Shown: positions 56,552 to 64,000 of the stretch, piece after piece
Numbering within the stretch: the first letter of the stretch is position 1
How the letters are laid out: every line of letters begins with the position of its first letter
The notes under the pieces: generated by a model
Told to the model about the DNA's origin: nothing
Seen by the model: only the letters and a program-made list of their open reading frames with translations
The model's database searches: none
Made by a program: the position numbers and the translations under genes
Assembly: GCF_004151245.1 (NCBI RefSeq)
Contig: NZ_JUIW01000011.1
Coordinates: 124,001-188,000 of the forward strand
Reading direction: 5' to 3'
DNA length: 64,000 nucleotides
Source: Flavobacterium beibuense
Lineage (GTDB): Bacteria > Bacteroidota > Bacteroidia > Flavobacteriales > Flavobacteriaceae

Positions 56552-57304
56552 TTATATTGCAGTATAACCTCCATCGGCAATTATATAGCTTCCGGTAGTG
56601 AATGATGATTTATCAGAGCTAAGGAAGGTAACCAAATCGGCAATTTCCTGTGGCGTTCCTAGTCTGTCCATTGTACTTTTTGCTGCAACCGCTTCCATCA
56701 TCTCCTTATTAAGATGATCTGTAAGTAATGGCGTTTCTATATATCCCGGCCCCACAGAATTACAACGTATGTTTTTCTGTCCGTATTCCGCTGCGATATT
56801 TTTTGTAAGCCCAACAACACCGTGTTTAGAAGCAGTATAAGCAGGACTATTTGGTGCTGCCACAGTACCGTGAATGGAAGCAATATTTACTATACTCCCA
56901 CCCCCGTTTTTCATCATCTGTTCAATTTGATAACGACAGGCATAAAAAACACCGCTAAGATTTAGGGCTATAACCTTATCCCAAGCATCAATATCATATT
57001 CTCCTGTTGGTGCAGCAGGACCACCTATACCCGCATTGTTGCATGCAATATCCAGTCTGCCGTATTTTGTTACTATTGCCTCTACAAGTTTCTTGTTATC
57101 TTCTGCCTCAGAGGAATCAGCCTTAACAAAAAAAGCTTCTCCTCCGGCTTTCTTAATATGATTTACAGTTTCTTCCCCATGTATCTCATTAATATCGGCT
57201 ATTACTACTTTAGCACCTTCCTGTGCATACGTCTCTGCTATGGCACGTCCTATTCCGGAGCCACCTCCGGAAACAACAGCCACTTTATTATTTAATAATG
57301 ACAT
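56552..57304 (-). CDS. SDR family oxidoreductase
   Basis: The 250-residue classical short-chain dehydrogenase begins MSLLNNKVAVVSGGGSGIG, with cofactor motif GGGSGIG. It also has an acidic residue after the second strand (VVIADI, favouring NAD), NNAGIGG, IVNIASIHG and the catalytic YTASK. It resembles glucose-1-dehydrogenase/3-oxoacyl reductase-like members; substrate unknown. I chose the ATG at 57304 because the family begins there; an upstream frame to 57358 adds 18 unusual residues. Confidence 0.88.
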   Translation of the reverse strand: MSLLNNKVAVVSGGGSGIGRAIAETYAQEGAKVVIADINEIHGEETVNHIKKAGGEAFFVKADSSEAEDNKKLVEAIVTKYGRLDIACNNAGIGGPAAPTGEYDIDAWDKVIALNLSGVFYACRYQIEQMMKNGGGSIVNIASIHGTVAAPNSPAYTASKHGVVGLTKNIAAEYGQKNIRCNSVGPGYIETPLLTDHLNKEMMEAVAAKSTMDRLGTPQEIADLVTFLSSDKSSFTTGSYIIADGGYTAI

Positions 57305-57402
57305 ATTATAATTTTTTAATTGAACTATAAATTTACGAAGCAAATCACTGGAAAGCACTACTATACGGGCAGTTTATCCTTTTTTTAACACCAACACAAA
57401 CT

Positions 57403-57434
57403 ATAAGATTATTTTCTTATATAAGATTATTTTC
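57403..57434 (+). repeat. Direct repeat upstream of umuC
   Basis: ATAAGATTATTTTC occurs at 57403-57416 and again at 57421-57434, exact copies with an 18-base period (TTAT between). They lie directly upstream of the -7 box, where a TTG element would normally be, so a regulator bound here would control umuC. The site is unlike the E. coli LexA box. Confidence 0.65.
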
Positions 57435-57435
57435 A

Positions 57436-57443
57436 TACATTTG
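57436..57443 (+). promoter_or_regulatory. -7 promoter box ending 4 bases before umuC
   Basis: TACATTTG matches TAnnTTTG exactly and is followed by TTTT and the umuC ATG at 57448. The transcription start would be at or next to the start codon, implying a leaderless mRNA. Confidence 0.6.
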
Positions 57444-57447
57444 TTTT

Positions 57448-58728
57448 ATGTATGCCCTTATAGACTGTAATAACTTTTATGTATCCTGCGAAAGGGCCTT
57501 TCAGCCTAAGTATCAGGACAGGCCGGTTGTTGTACTTTCCAACAACGACGGCTGTATTATATCGCGCAGTGAAGAGGCAAAGGCAATAGGTGTACCAATG
57601 GCAGCACCCGAGTTTAAAGTACGTGATTTATTAAGGGAAAATAATGTAAAAGTGTTTTCATCCAACTACCCCTTATATGGAGATCTTAGTGAAAGGGTAA
57701 TGAAGATAATGGAACTTTTTACCCCTAATGTGGAAGTATATAGTATTGATGAGGCCTTTCTTGATTTTAACGGTATTACCATTGAAAATTACAACAGCTA
57801 TGGGCATCAAATGCGTGAAACTGTAGCCAAATGGATAGGCTTACCCATTTGCGTAGGGTTTGCTCCTACAAAAACACTGTCTAAAGCTGCAAACAGGATA
57901 GCCAAAAAATTTCAGGATAAAACGGGAGGGGTTTATGTCATAGATACTGAAGAAAAACGGATTAAGGCGTTAAAGTGGCTAAAGATTGAAGATGTATGGG
58001 GAATTGGCTACCGAACCGTAAAAAAGCTAAAGGCAAAAAAAGTAAACACAGCCTTAGATTTTACCGAACCTTATATGGAGGCATGGATAAAAAAAGAAAT
58101 GGGAGTGACAGGGCTACGCATTAAATATGAACTGGAGGGCAAACCCGTCATAGGTGACGGACAGGTTCCTGAAATAAGAAAAAGTATTGCCACAACACGA
58201 ACTTTCCCGAAACAGATATCGGATTTTGACCTGTTACGGGAACGCATTACAACTTTTGCAATGGTTACAGCTGAAAAACTTAGAAAACAGCAAAGCTGTT
58301 GCCATACCATAATTGTAACATTGGTAGCCGATAAGCATAACCTTAATAACCCAAAATACTATTACAGCAGAGCAACCTTACTGCCATTTGCATCACAGTC
58401 GGGTATTACAATAAGCAATGCGGCTGTAACCCTTTTAAAAAGCATGCTGGCAGAAACAGAGTCGGTAATATTTAAAAAGGCAGGGGTTATAGTAACCGAC
58501 CTGATACCGGAAAATACACGTCAGTTTAATTTGTTTATAGATGAAAACCCAAGGCACATGGCACTGATGAAAGCCATGGACAATATAAATACCAAAATGG
58601 GCGACCGGATACTACGGTTAGCATCGCAGGCAAAAAAAACCTGGGATATGAAACAGGACATGCTCTCCCCCCGATACACCACAAATTTTAATGAAATACT
58701 ACAGATAAATGTTGATAGCAAGCAATAA
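57448..58728 (+). CDS. umuC: Y-family DNA polymerase V catalytic subunit
   Basis: The 426-residue lesion-bypass polymerase begins MYALIDCNNFYVSCERAF with catalytic Asp6, and has the second acidic pair in VYSIDEAFLDF (Asp101, Glu102). The helix-hairpin-helix segment follows (DVWGIGYRTVKKLKAKKV), then the little-finger domain (about 240-345) and the DUF4113 C-terminal part. Its end overlaps the umuD start by 20 bases. The order umuC then umuD is the reverse of E. coli. The start is well fixed by family comparison. Confidence 0.95.
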   Translation: MYALIDCNNFYVSCERAFQPKYQDRPVVVLSNNDGCIISRSEEAKAIGVPMAAPEFKVRDLLRENNVKVFSSNYPLYGDLSERVMKIMELFTPNVEVYSIDEAFLDFNGITIENYNSYGHQMRETVAKWIGLPICVGFAPTKTLSKAANRIAKKFQDKTGGVYVIDTEEKRIKALKWLKIEDVWGIGYRTVKKLKAKKVNTALDFTEPYMEAWIKKEMGVTGLRIKYELEGKPVIGDGQVPEIRKSIATTRTFPKQISDFDLLRERITTFAMVTAEKLRKQQSCCHTIIVTLVADKHNLNNPKYYYSRATLLPFASQSGITISNAAVTLLKSMLAETESVIFKKAGVIVTDLIPENTRQFNLFIDENPRHMALMKAMDNINTKMGDRILRLASQAKKTWDMKQDMLSPRYTTNFNEILQINVDSKQ

Positions 58729-59158
58729 ATACAGGGCGCTTAACATATATGCTCCCGACATGGAAAGCAAAAGCCCCCTACCCTATATATCACACGGAGT
58801 TTCGGCCGGATTCCCTTCTCCTGCTCAGGATTTTATGGAAACCAAAATTGATCTTAACAGGGAACTCAGTAAAAATCCGTTAAGCACCTTTTACATTAGG
58901 GTATCAGGAAACTCCATGATAGATGCAGGCATAAACAATGCCGACATACTGGTTGTAGACCGCAGTATGGAGCCTTCCAACGGGAAAATAGCCGTTTGCC
59001 TGGTAGATGGTGAATTTACCGTTAAAAGACTGGTATCAGATATCGACTGCCTGTATCTGATGCCCGAAAATAAAGCTTATACCCCAATAAAAATTACCGA
59101 AAACAATCAGTTTATAGTATGGGGCATAGTGACCTATGTTATAAAGAAGGTAGCATAG
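58709..59158 (+). CDS. umuD: UmuD-type S24 autoprotease
   Basis: The 149-residue protein carries the S24 peptidase with Ser69 in SGNSMI and Lys106 in FTVKRL. A likely self-cleavage site is Ala33-Gly34 in SAGFPSP. It should be cut under RecA filaments to activate the polymerase. It lacks a DNA-binding domain, so it is not LexA. It overlaps the end of umuC by 20 bases and is probably translationally coupled. Confidence 0.93.
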   Translation: MLIASNKYRALNIYAPDMESKSPLPYISHGVSAGFPSPAQDFMETKIDLNRELSKNPLSTFYIRVSGNSMIDAGINNADILVVDRSMEPSNGKIAVCLVDGEFTVKRLVSDIDCLYLMPENKAYTPIKITENNQFIVWGIVTYVIKKVA

Positions 59159-59250
59159 GTATTGGCTATCTCCTATAAACAACTTATACCAGAAAACAAT
59201 AATAGGATTTGGTTAATAAGTTGCAAAAGAAAAATTTTCAGTATAGAAAT

Positions 59251-59281
59251 AAAAAACCCACCAGCAAGCTAATGGGTTTTT
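59251..59281 (-). terminator. Terminator of tRNA-Leu
   Basis: On the minus strand AACCCATTAGC pairs with GCTGGTGGGTT around TTGC (two mismatches) and is followed by a T-rich stretch. It begins two bases after the tRNA end. Confidence 0.7.
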
Positions 59282-59282
59282 G

Positions 59283-59362
59283 TACCTGGAGTGGGAATCG
59301 AACCCACACACCGTAGTACACGAGTTTGAGTCGTGCGCGTCTACCAATTCCGCCATCCAGGC
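59283..59362 (-). tRNA. tRNA-Leu(CAA)
   Basis: The 80-base leucine tRNA has the leucine D-arm TGGCGGAATTGGTAGACGC. The anticodon loop CTCAAAC gives CAA (stem CACGA/TCGTG). There is also an 11-base variable arm, the T arm GTGGGTTCGATTCCCAC and discriminator A73. The acceptor pairs GCCTGGA with TCCAGGT, so its first pair is G-U rather than G-C. Confidence 0.93.
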
Positions 59363-59456
59363 ATTTTCCTCAGTAAATGTGGGTGCAAATGTAAAAAATT
59401 ATTCTAATCTAGGGTAAAAATAACCTAAAAAAACTTCCAGAGTTCAATTAAATTCC

Positions 59457-59464
59457 TAAATTTG
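59457..59464 (+). promoter_or_regulatory. -7 promoter box for prs
   Basis: TAAATTTG matches TAnnTTTG exactly and lies 52 bases before prs. No TTG is at the usual spacing. Confidence 0.45.
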
Positions 59465-59516
59465 CACCTCGTTTAGAGAAACAACACACTAAATAACTAC
59501 AAAACAAGTATTTAAG

Positions 59517-60458
59517 ATGTCATACGTAGAGCCGGAAGCTAAGATATTTTCATGTTCTAACAGTGAATACCTGGCAGAAAAAATCGCTAAAAGTTATGGA
59601 ACTGAATTAGGAAAAATTACTTTTTCACAATACAGTGACGGTGAGTTTCAGCCATCATTCGAAGAGTCTATAAGAGGACTTCGTGTTTTCCTTGTATGCT
59701 CTACTTTCCCAAGTTCAGACAACTTAATGGAATTATTGCTAATGATTGATGCTGCAAAAAGAGCATCTGCAAGACACATTACAGCAGTAATACCTTACTT
59801 TGGATGGGCAAGACAGGACAGAAAAGACAAACCAAGGGTTCCGATAGGAGCTAAGCTTGTTGCTAAGCTACTTGAATCGGCAGGTGCTACCAGAATTATG
59901 ACCATGGATCTTCATGCAGACCAGATTCAGGGCTTCTTCGAAAAACCGGTAGACCATCTGTTTGCTTCTACAATATTCTTACCATATGTTAAGAGTCTTA
60001 ACCTTGAAAACCTTACCATTGCCTCTCCGGACATGGGTGGATCTAAAAGGGCTTATGCATATTCTAAATTCTTAGGGTCAGACGTAGTTATCTGCTACAA
60101 GCAGAGAAAAGAGGCTAACGTTATAGAAACTATGGAGGTTATTGGTGATGTTAGAGGACGTAACATTATCCTTGTTGACGATATGGTTGACACGGGAGGT
60201 ACGCTTACTAAAGCTGCCGACATGATGATGGAGAGAGGTGCATTAAGCGTAAGAGCTATATGTACACACGCTATACTATCGGGTAATGCATATGAGAAAA
60301 TTGAAAACTCTCAGCTTCTTGAGCTGATTGTTACAGATAGTATTCCGCTTAAAAAAGAGAGCAGCAAAATACGTGTGGTTACATGTGCTGAGCTGTTTGC
60401 TGATGTGATGCACAAAGTACACAGCAATAACTCTATCAGCGGTAAATTTTTAATGTAA
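59517..60458 (+). CDS. prs: Ribose-phosphate pyrophosphokinase
   Basis: The 313-residue enzyme makes PRPP from ribose-5-phosphate and ATP for nucleotide, His and Trp synthesis. It has the ATP/metal segment MDLHADQIQGFF and the PRPP-binding loop ILVDDMVDTGGTLTKA near residue 220. It lies 26 bases upstream of rplY, and the pair is likely one operon. Normal length. Confidence 0.96.
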   Translation: MSYVEPEAKIFSCSNSEYLAEKIAKSYGTELGKITFSQYSDGEFQPSFEESIRGLRVFLVCSTFPSSDNLMELLLMIDAAKRASARHITAVIPYFGWARQDRKDKPRVPIGAKLVAKLLESAGATRIMTMDLHADQIQGFFEKPVDHLFASTIFLPYVKSLNLENLTIASPDMGGSKRAYAYSKFLGSDVVICYKQRKEANVIETMEVIGDVRGRNIILVDDMVDTGGTLTKAADMMMERGALSVRAICTHAILSGNAYEKIENSQLLELIVTDSIPLKKESSKIRVVTCAELFADVMHKVHSNNSISGKFLM

Positions 60459-60484
60459 TTTTTTATTAATTAATATATTTCAAA

Positions 60485-61090
60485 ATGAAATCAATTACGA
60501 TCAAAGGATCTGAAAGAGAAAGCGTGGGTAAGGCGGCAACGCGTACGGCACGTAATGCTGGAATGGTTCCTTGCGTGTTATACGGAGGAGATCAGCCAGT
60601 ACACTTTACTGCAGACGAAAAAGGATTTAAAAACCTGGTTTACACTCCAAACGTACACACTGTGGTAATTGAACTTGCCGGTAAAACTTACAACGCTATC
60701 CTACAGGATATCCAGTTCCACCCGGTATCTGACAAAATTTTACACATTGACTTCTATCAGTTAAATGCTGAGAAAGAAATCACTATGGAAGTTCCTGTAA
60801 AAGTTGTTGGTAACTCTAAAGGTGTTATGGCTGGTGGTGTTTTACGTCTTAACCAACGTAAACTTAAAGTTAGAGCTTTACCTGCTAACCTTCCTGACTT
60901 TGTTGAAGCTAACATTACAAACCTTGAAATGGGTAACAAGCTTTATGTTACAGAGGTACCTGCAGACAACTTTAAATTACTTCACCCGGACAACACTGTT
61001 GTTGCGCAGGTAAGAATTTCACGTGCTGCCATGAAAGCTGCTCAGGAAGCTGCAAAAGCTGCAAAAGATGCAGGAAAGAAGAAAAAATAA
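60485..61090 (+). CDS. rplY: 50S ribosomal protein L25/general stress protein Ctc
   Basis: The 201-residue protein has the 5S-rRNA binding L25 domain (1-95, [30 protein letters not shown]) and the beta-rich TL5/Ctc C-terminal domain (to about 180). It ends in an Ala/Lys-rich tail ([17 protein letters not shown]). It is co-transcribed with prs and followed by a terminator. Confidence 0.95.
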   Translation: MKSITIKGSERESVGKAATRTARNAGMVPCVLYGGDQPVHFTADEKGFKNLVYTPNVHTVVIELAGKTYNAILQDIQFHPVSDKILHIDFYQLNAEKEITMEVPVKVVGNSKGVMAGGVLRLNQRKLKVRALPANLPDFVEANITNLEMGNKLYVTEVPADNFKLLHPDNTVVAQVRISRAAMKAAQEAAKAAKDAGKKKK

Positions 61091-61108
61091 TTTCTTTTTC
61101 AATTATAC

Positions 61109-61139
61109 AAAAAAGCGTCCTTTACGGGACGCTTTTTTA
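61109..61139 (+). terminator. Terminator after rplY
   Basis: AAAAAGCGTCC and GGACGCTTTTT form a stem with a short loop and T residues. Confidence 0.9.
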
Positions 61140-61156
61140 TTTAAGGCAAAGTTGCC

Positions 61157-61164
61157 TATTTTTG
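61157..61164 (+). promoter_or_regulatory. -7 promoter box ending 4 bases before pth
   Basis: TATTTTTG matches TAnnTTTG exactly and is followed by AAGC and the ATG at 61169. Either pth has a leaderless mRNA or translation starts at the internal ATG at 61226. Confidence 0.5.
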
Positions 61165-61168
61165 AAGC

Positions 61169-61792
61169 ATGAAATGGCTTACAAACCTTTTTAAACAAAA
61201 CAAGACAGCTGAGAGTATCGATCCCATGAAAAAATATCTTATAGCAGGACTGGGCAATATAGGAGCCGAATATGTAAACACACGTCACAATATTGGCTTT
61301 AAAGTAGTAGACCGACTGGCACAACAGGAAGGGGCACAGTTTGAAACAGCAAAACTGGGCGCTGTGGCCGAAGTAAAAATAAAAGGCAGGACGCTTATCC
61401 TTTTAAAGCCTAATACTTACATGAACCTGAGCGGTAAGGCCATAAAATACTGGTTGGAAAAAGAAAATATACCAAAGGAAAACCTGCTTGTGGTTACCGA
61501 TGACCTAAACCTTGCCTTTGGCACCATCAGAATTAAGGCAAAAGGAAGCGACGGAGGCCATAACGGACTTAAAAACACTCAGCTATTACTTAACTCTACT
61601 GAGTATGCGCGTTTTCGTTTCGGGATAAGTGATGAGTTTAAAAAAGGCCAACAGGTAGATTATGTTTTAGGCGAATGGAGCGAAGAAGAAAAGGCTAAAC
61701 TTCCGGAAAGGCTTGACATGGCATCAGAAGCTATAAAATCATTTGCATTGGCAGGGCTAAACAATACCATGAATACTTATAATGGTAAATAA
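61169..61792 (+). CDS. pth: Peptidyl-tRNA hydrolase
   Basis: The 207-residue enzyme recycles tRNA from peptidyl-tRNA. It has [25 protein letters not shown] (catalytic His in RHNIGF), [19 protein letters not shown] and [26 protein letters not shown]. The N-terminus carries about 19 residues before the usual [11 protein letters not shown]; similar extensions are common in Flavobacteria, as I recall, and a start at 61226 would remove it. Confidence 0.95.
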   Translation: MKWLTNLFKQNKTAESIDPMKKYLIAGLGNIGAEYVNTRHNIGFKVVDRLAQQEGAQFETAKLGAVAEVKIKGRTLILLKPNTYMNLSGKAIKYWLEKENIPKENLLVVTDDLNLAFGTIRIKAKGSDGGHNGLKNTQLLLNSTEYARFRFGISDEFKKGQQVDYVLGEWSEEEKAKLPERLDMASEAIKSFALAGLNNTMNTYNGK

Positions 61793-61869
61793 ATTATAAA
61801 CAGGCTATTCCTTTAACCATTAATATGTAATTTGGCTTAAAGTTTGTTTTTGTAATTAAAAACCGTAGT

Positions 61870-62364
61870 ATGAAAAAAATTATCCTATCAATAGCATTTG
61901 TAACAGCATTAGCATCTTGCGGAAGCCAGAATACCGTTTTAAAATCAGGAAATTACAACCTTGAAAGCAACTGCCCAACACAAGGAATATGTTCGTTTGA
62001 AGTACTTAAAGACAGTAGCCTTGTATACAAACAAAACGGGGCAGGTAAATTGTATTATGAATCTCAGGCACAGGAAGGCAAAAGTATTTTAAAGTACACC
62101 TATAGTAAAACACCTAACAAACAGGCTCAGGACGATTTTTATAAAGAAGAAGTAATTATTGAAACAACAAGTGATGTGGCTTCCTTAGACAGGAATAGTG
62201 AAATTAAAATGCTTTTTGGGGTGTTTTGCTATTGCAAAGACCTTGCAGGCTACAGAGAGGTTAAAGACGGTTATGCCGAATATAAAGACGGTAAAGTTAT
62301 TATAACACTTCCCGATGTTATCCAAAACCAAAAGACAAAGACAATAATAGCATATATAAAATAA
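61870..62364 (+). CDS. Lipoprotein of unknown function
   Basis: The 164-residue protein has a lipoprotein signal with Cys17 (LASCGSQNT). The mature part is mainly beta strand with a short Cys-rich patch (SNCPTQGICSFEV and FGVFCYCKD). No family is recognised. It stands alone, 77 bases after pth, and ends at a strong bidirectional terminator. Confidence 0.6.
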   Translation: MKKIILSIAFVTALASCGSQNTVLKSGNYNLESNCPTQGICSFEVLKDSSLVYKQNGAGKLYYESQAQEGKSILKYTYSKTPNKQAQDDFYKEEVIIETTSDVASLDRNSEIKMLFGVFCYCKDLAGYREVKDGYAEYKDGKVIITLPDVIQNQKTKTIIAYIK

Positions 62365-62397
62365 AAAAGAGGCGCTTTATAAGGCGCCTCTTTTATT
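62363..62397. terminator. Bidirectional terminator before the metalloprotease gene
   Basis: GAGGCGC and GCGCCTC form a stem with an eight-base loop, flanked by A and T runs. It serves the lipoprotein and the convergent protease gene. Confidence 0.85.
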
Positions 62398-62408
62398 TAT
62401 CGTGATTA

Positions 62409-64000
62409 TTACTGAACCACTATCTTCTTAACTTCTTTTCTGTTACCATCCTGTACAGAAACAAGATAAATTCCGGATTGTATTCCCTGTAAGTTTATAT
62501 CTCCAGAGAAAGTTCCTGTATTTGCATAGTTGTTTGACAATATCTGTCTTCCTCTCATATCATATACAGCTATATTAATATCATTCGCTGTAGCAGAACT
62601 GAACGACACGGTAAAATTACCATTGTTAGGGTTAGGATATAAAGTAAAGCCATCAAGACCAAACTCTTCATTATCTAACAATTGAATTGCAAAAGGAATA
62701 GAATTCACAGCATAGTACACATTATCTGCCGCTTTAATCATAATCCTGCAATTATCAGACTCAGGAAGACTTGAAGGTACTACGAAAGATTCAGTACCGT
62801 CATTCGGTGTATTTTCAATTAGCATTTCAAATGTTTGTCCACCGTCTGTAGAAAGCAATATATCAACATTAGCCGTTAAAATAGGAGCCTGATCAGTATT
62901 AGCAACATTCCAGGTTATTGTTTCAGTTGTATTGGTTTGCCATACTTCAGCAAATCCATCCTGAGAAGTTACAGTAAATGGTCCTGCATTTCCGTAAACA
63001 ATAATCTGCTTGTTAATTCTTGATGTTTGTCCTCCGTTAGGAACAGCATTATCTCTTACCGTAAGAGCAAAGTTAAGTGTTCTGCCTACTATAGGCACAA
63101 CTTGCCATTGAGGAGATAGATTACCCGCCAAAACATTTTCAAGAGGCGGAAAATATCTTTCAGGAACATCTACCGGACTTAAAGATCTGAACATTGGAGC
63201 ATCAGTAGAAAAAGGTGCCGGAGACCCAACCACAACCGAACCATTTGCATCGGTCTCTTCCCAACAATAAGTAAGTGCATCTCCGTCAGCATCAGTAGCA
63301 TTACCTGTCAAAACAAACGCTGTCCCAAGCGGTATGGATGTACCTCCCTGAAAATCTATTTGAGGAGCAGTATTATTATTATCAGTCTCCTCTGCACAGC
63401 TTATTGAGTTTATAAAAGAAAACACTTCCGCCATACTTACAGCATGAAAATAAGCATCAGAATGATTTTGTACATCAGCATTTGCACAAATACCTGCATA
63501 ACCCATAATAGTAGTACCGCTACCCGGCTCTACCGCAGTTTGAGCACTACGGTTTCCATTACAAGAACCTGAATTTCCTCCACTTGCATTAAAAGTATGT
63601 CTTGCCGAAAACTGGTGACCCATTTCGTGACAAACATAGTCTACATCATAAGCATCTCCTACAGGATTATTGCTTCCGGTTACACCTCTTGCTTTACTGT
63701 TACTGCAAACACAACCTAACTGCGCTATACCTCCACCACCTGTACTAACTACGTGGCCAATATCATAATTTGAGAAACCAATTCTATCATCAATTTCATC
63801 CTGAATCTGATTCAACAGTACACCTCCGCTTTCATTTGTAAAAGGATAAGAACCTGAATTAGAAACAAATATAATATCATCATTAGTAGGAATAATTTCC
63901 ATAGTAATGGCAAAATCTTTTTCATAAATACCATTCACTCTGGTCATGGTAACGTTCATAGCTGCTAAAACTGCTGCTTTTTTCTCAGCCGTTGTACCTG
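62409..64000 (-). CDS. Secreted reprolysin-like (M12B) metalloprotease with T9SS sorting domain, 5' end outside window
   Basis: The frame is open to the right edge, so the N-terminus (signal and propeptide) is missing; at least 530 residues are visible. The zinc site is CHEMGHQFSARHTF (HExGHxxxxxH), followed by a Met-turn segment TTIMGYAG. The middle holds beta domains (Ig-like) with the DGDAL calcium-type loop. The C-terminus is a T9SS type A sorting domain: LYPNPNNGNFTVSFS, VYDMRGRQILSN and IQSGIYLVSVQDGNRKEVKKIVVQ. It is likely an extracellular protease. Confidence 0.9.
   Translation of the reverse strand, partial: GTTAEKKAAVLAAMNVTMTRVNGIYEKDFAITMEIIPTNDDIIFVSNSGSYPFTNESGGVLLNQIQDEIDDRIGFSNYDIGHVVSTGGGGIAQLGCVCSNSKARGVTGSNNPVGDAYDVDYVCHEMGHQFSARHTFNASGGNSGSCNGNRSAQTAVEPGSGTTIMGYAGICANADVQNHSDAYFHAVSMAEVFSFINSISCAEETDNNNTAPQIDFQGGTSIPLGTAFVLTGNATDADGDALTYCWEETDANGSVVVGSPAPFSTDAPMFRSLSPVDVPERYFPPLENVLAGNLSPQWQVVPIVGRTLNFALTVRDNAVPNGGQTSRINKQIIVYGNAGPFTVTSQDGFAEVWQTNTTETITWNVANTDQAPILTANVDILLSTDGGQTFEMLIENTPNDGTESFVVPSSLPESDNCRIMIKAADNVYYAVNSIPFAIQLLDNEEFGLDGFTLYPNPNNGNFTVSFSSATANDINIAVYDMRGRQILSNNYANTGTFSGDINLQGIQSGIYLVSVQDGNRKEVKKIVVQ

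Larger units (their letters stand above)
59159..59516. other. Intergenic region with tRNA-Leu and the prs promoter
   Basis: Apart from the tRNA, its terminator and the prs -7 box there is nothing notable. About 90 bases after umuD show no clear terminator for the umuCD transcript. Confidence 0.5.

Noticed and set aside
57403..57434. Possible CRISPR fragment
   Set aside because: There are only two short repeats with a 4-base gap, no spacers, no leader and no cas genes. A regulatory site is more likely.
57403..57443. E. coli-type LexA (SOS) box before umuC
   Set aside because: No CTGT-N8-ACAG palindrome is present. Only the direct repeats were seen.

Overview
The window looks like chromosomal DNA of a Bacteroidetes bacterium of the Flavobacteriaceae, probably Flavobacterium or a close relative. 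The evidence is the low GC content, promoters with the Bacteroidetes -7 box TAnnTTTG (three of them with a TTG about 18-20 bases upstream), the near absence of Shine-Dalgarno sequences, proteins with type IX secretion (T9SS) C-terminal sorting domains, a TonB receptor with a carboxypeptidase-like N-terminal domain, a SusB-like GH97 enzyme, and a complex I operon with a short NuoG. No rRNA, prophage, insertion sequence or CRISPR array is visible.

Layout. 1-5200: a partial DUF1080 lipoprotein, a small YqaE/Pmp3-like membrane protein, a GH97 alpha-glucosidase and two secreted alpha/beta hydrolases. 5288-15022: an accessory-looking patch with two ~90% identical DUF1275 paralogues in the same orientation. 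Between them lie an ECF sigma factor with its presumed membrane partner and a TraB/GumN protein, an S41 peptidase, an SDR/AraC pair and small secreted proteins of unknown function. 15200-18900: tRNA-Ser(GGA), cytosolic asparaginase, an acyltransferase, TatD and a single-domain aspartic protease. 18900-20700: a T9SS cargo gene flanked on both sides by short non-coding units that carry its leader, its tail and a terminator. 21200-27750: the 2-oxoglutarate dehydrogenase E1/E2 pair and a polyprenyl synthase. 27840-35280: two TetR genes followed by a TolC/adaptor/RND efflux operon, with a clear operator-like inverted repeat at the first promoter. 35440-40100: a TonB receptor, DUF4198 and PepSY module, probably for iron uptake. 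40125-43250: a MORN-like protein, aspS and a cold-shock protein. 43440-56540: the complete fourteen-gene nuoA-N operon. 56550-64000: an SDR, a umuC-umuD pair, tRNA-Leu(CAA), prs, rplY, pth, a lipoprotein and a partial T9SS metalloprotease.

Most of the window is core metabolism: the TCA cycle feeds NADH to complex I, alongside nucleotide, translation and isoprenoid functions. The most unusual signals are the three-unit array around the T9SS gene, three promoters whose -7 box ends exactly four bases before the start codon (implying leaderless mRNAs for an AraC regulator, umuC and pth), the direct repeats in front of umuC, the TetR operator, and a long stem-loop inside the iron-uptake operon. 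I found no system that I would call wholly new. All family assignments were made by reading the translated sequence, without database searches.
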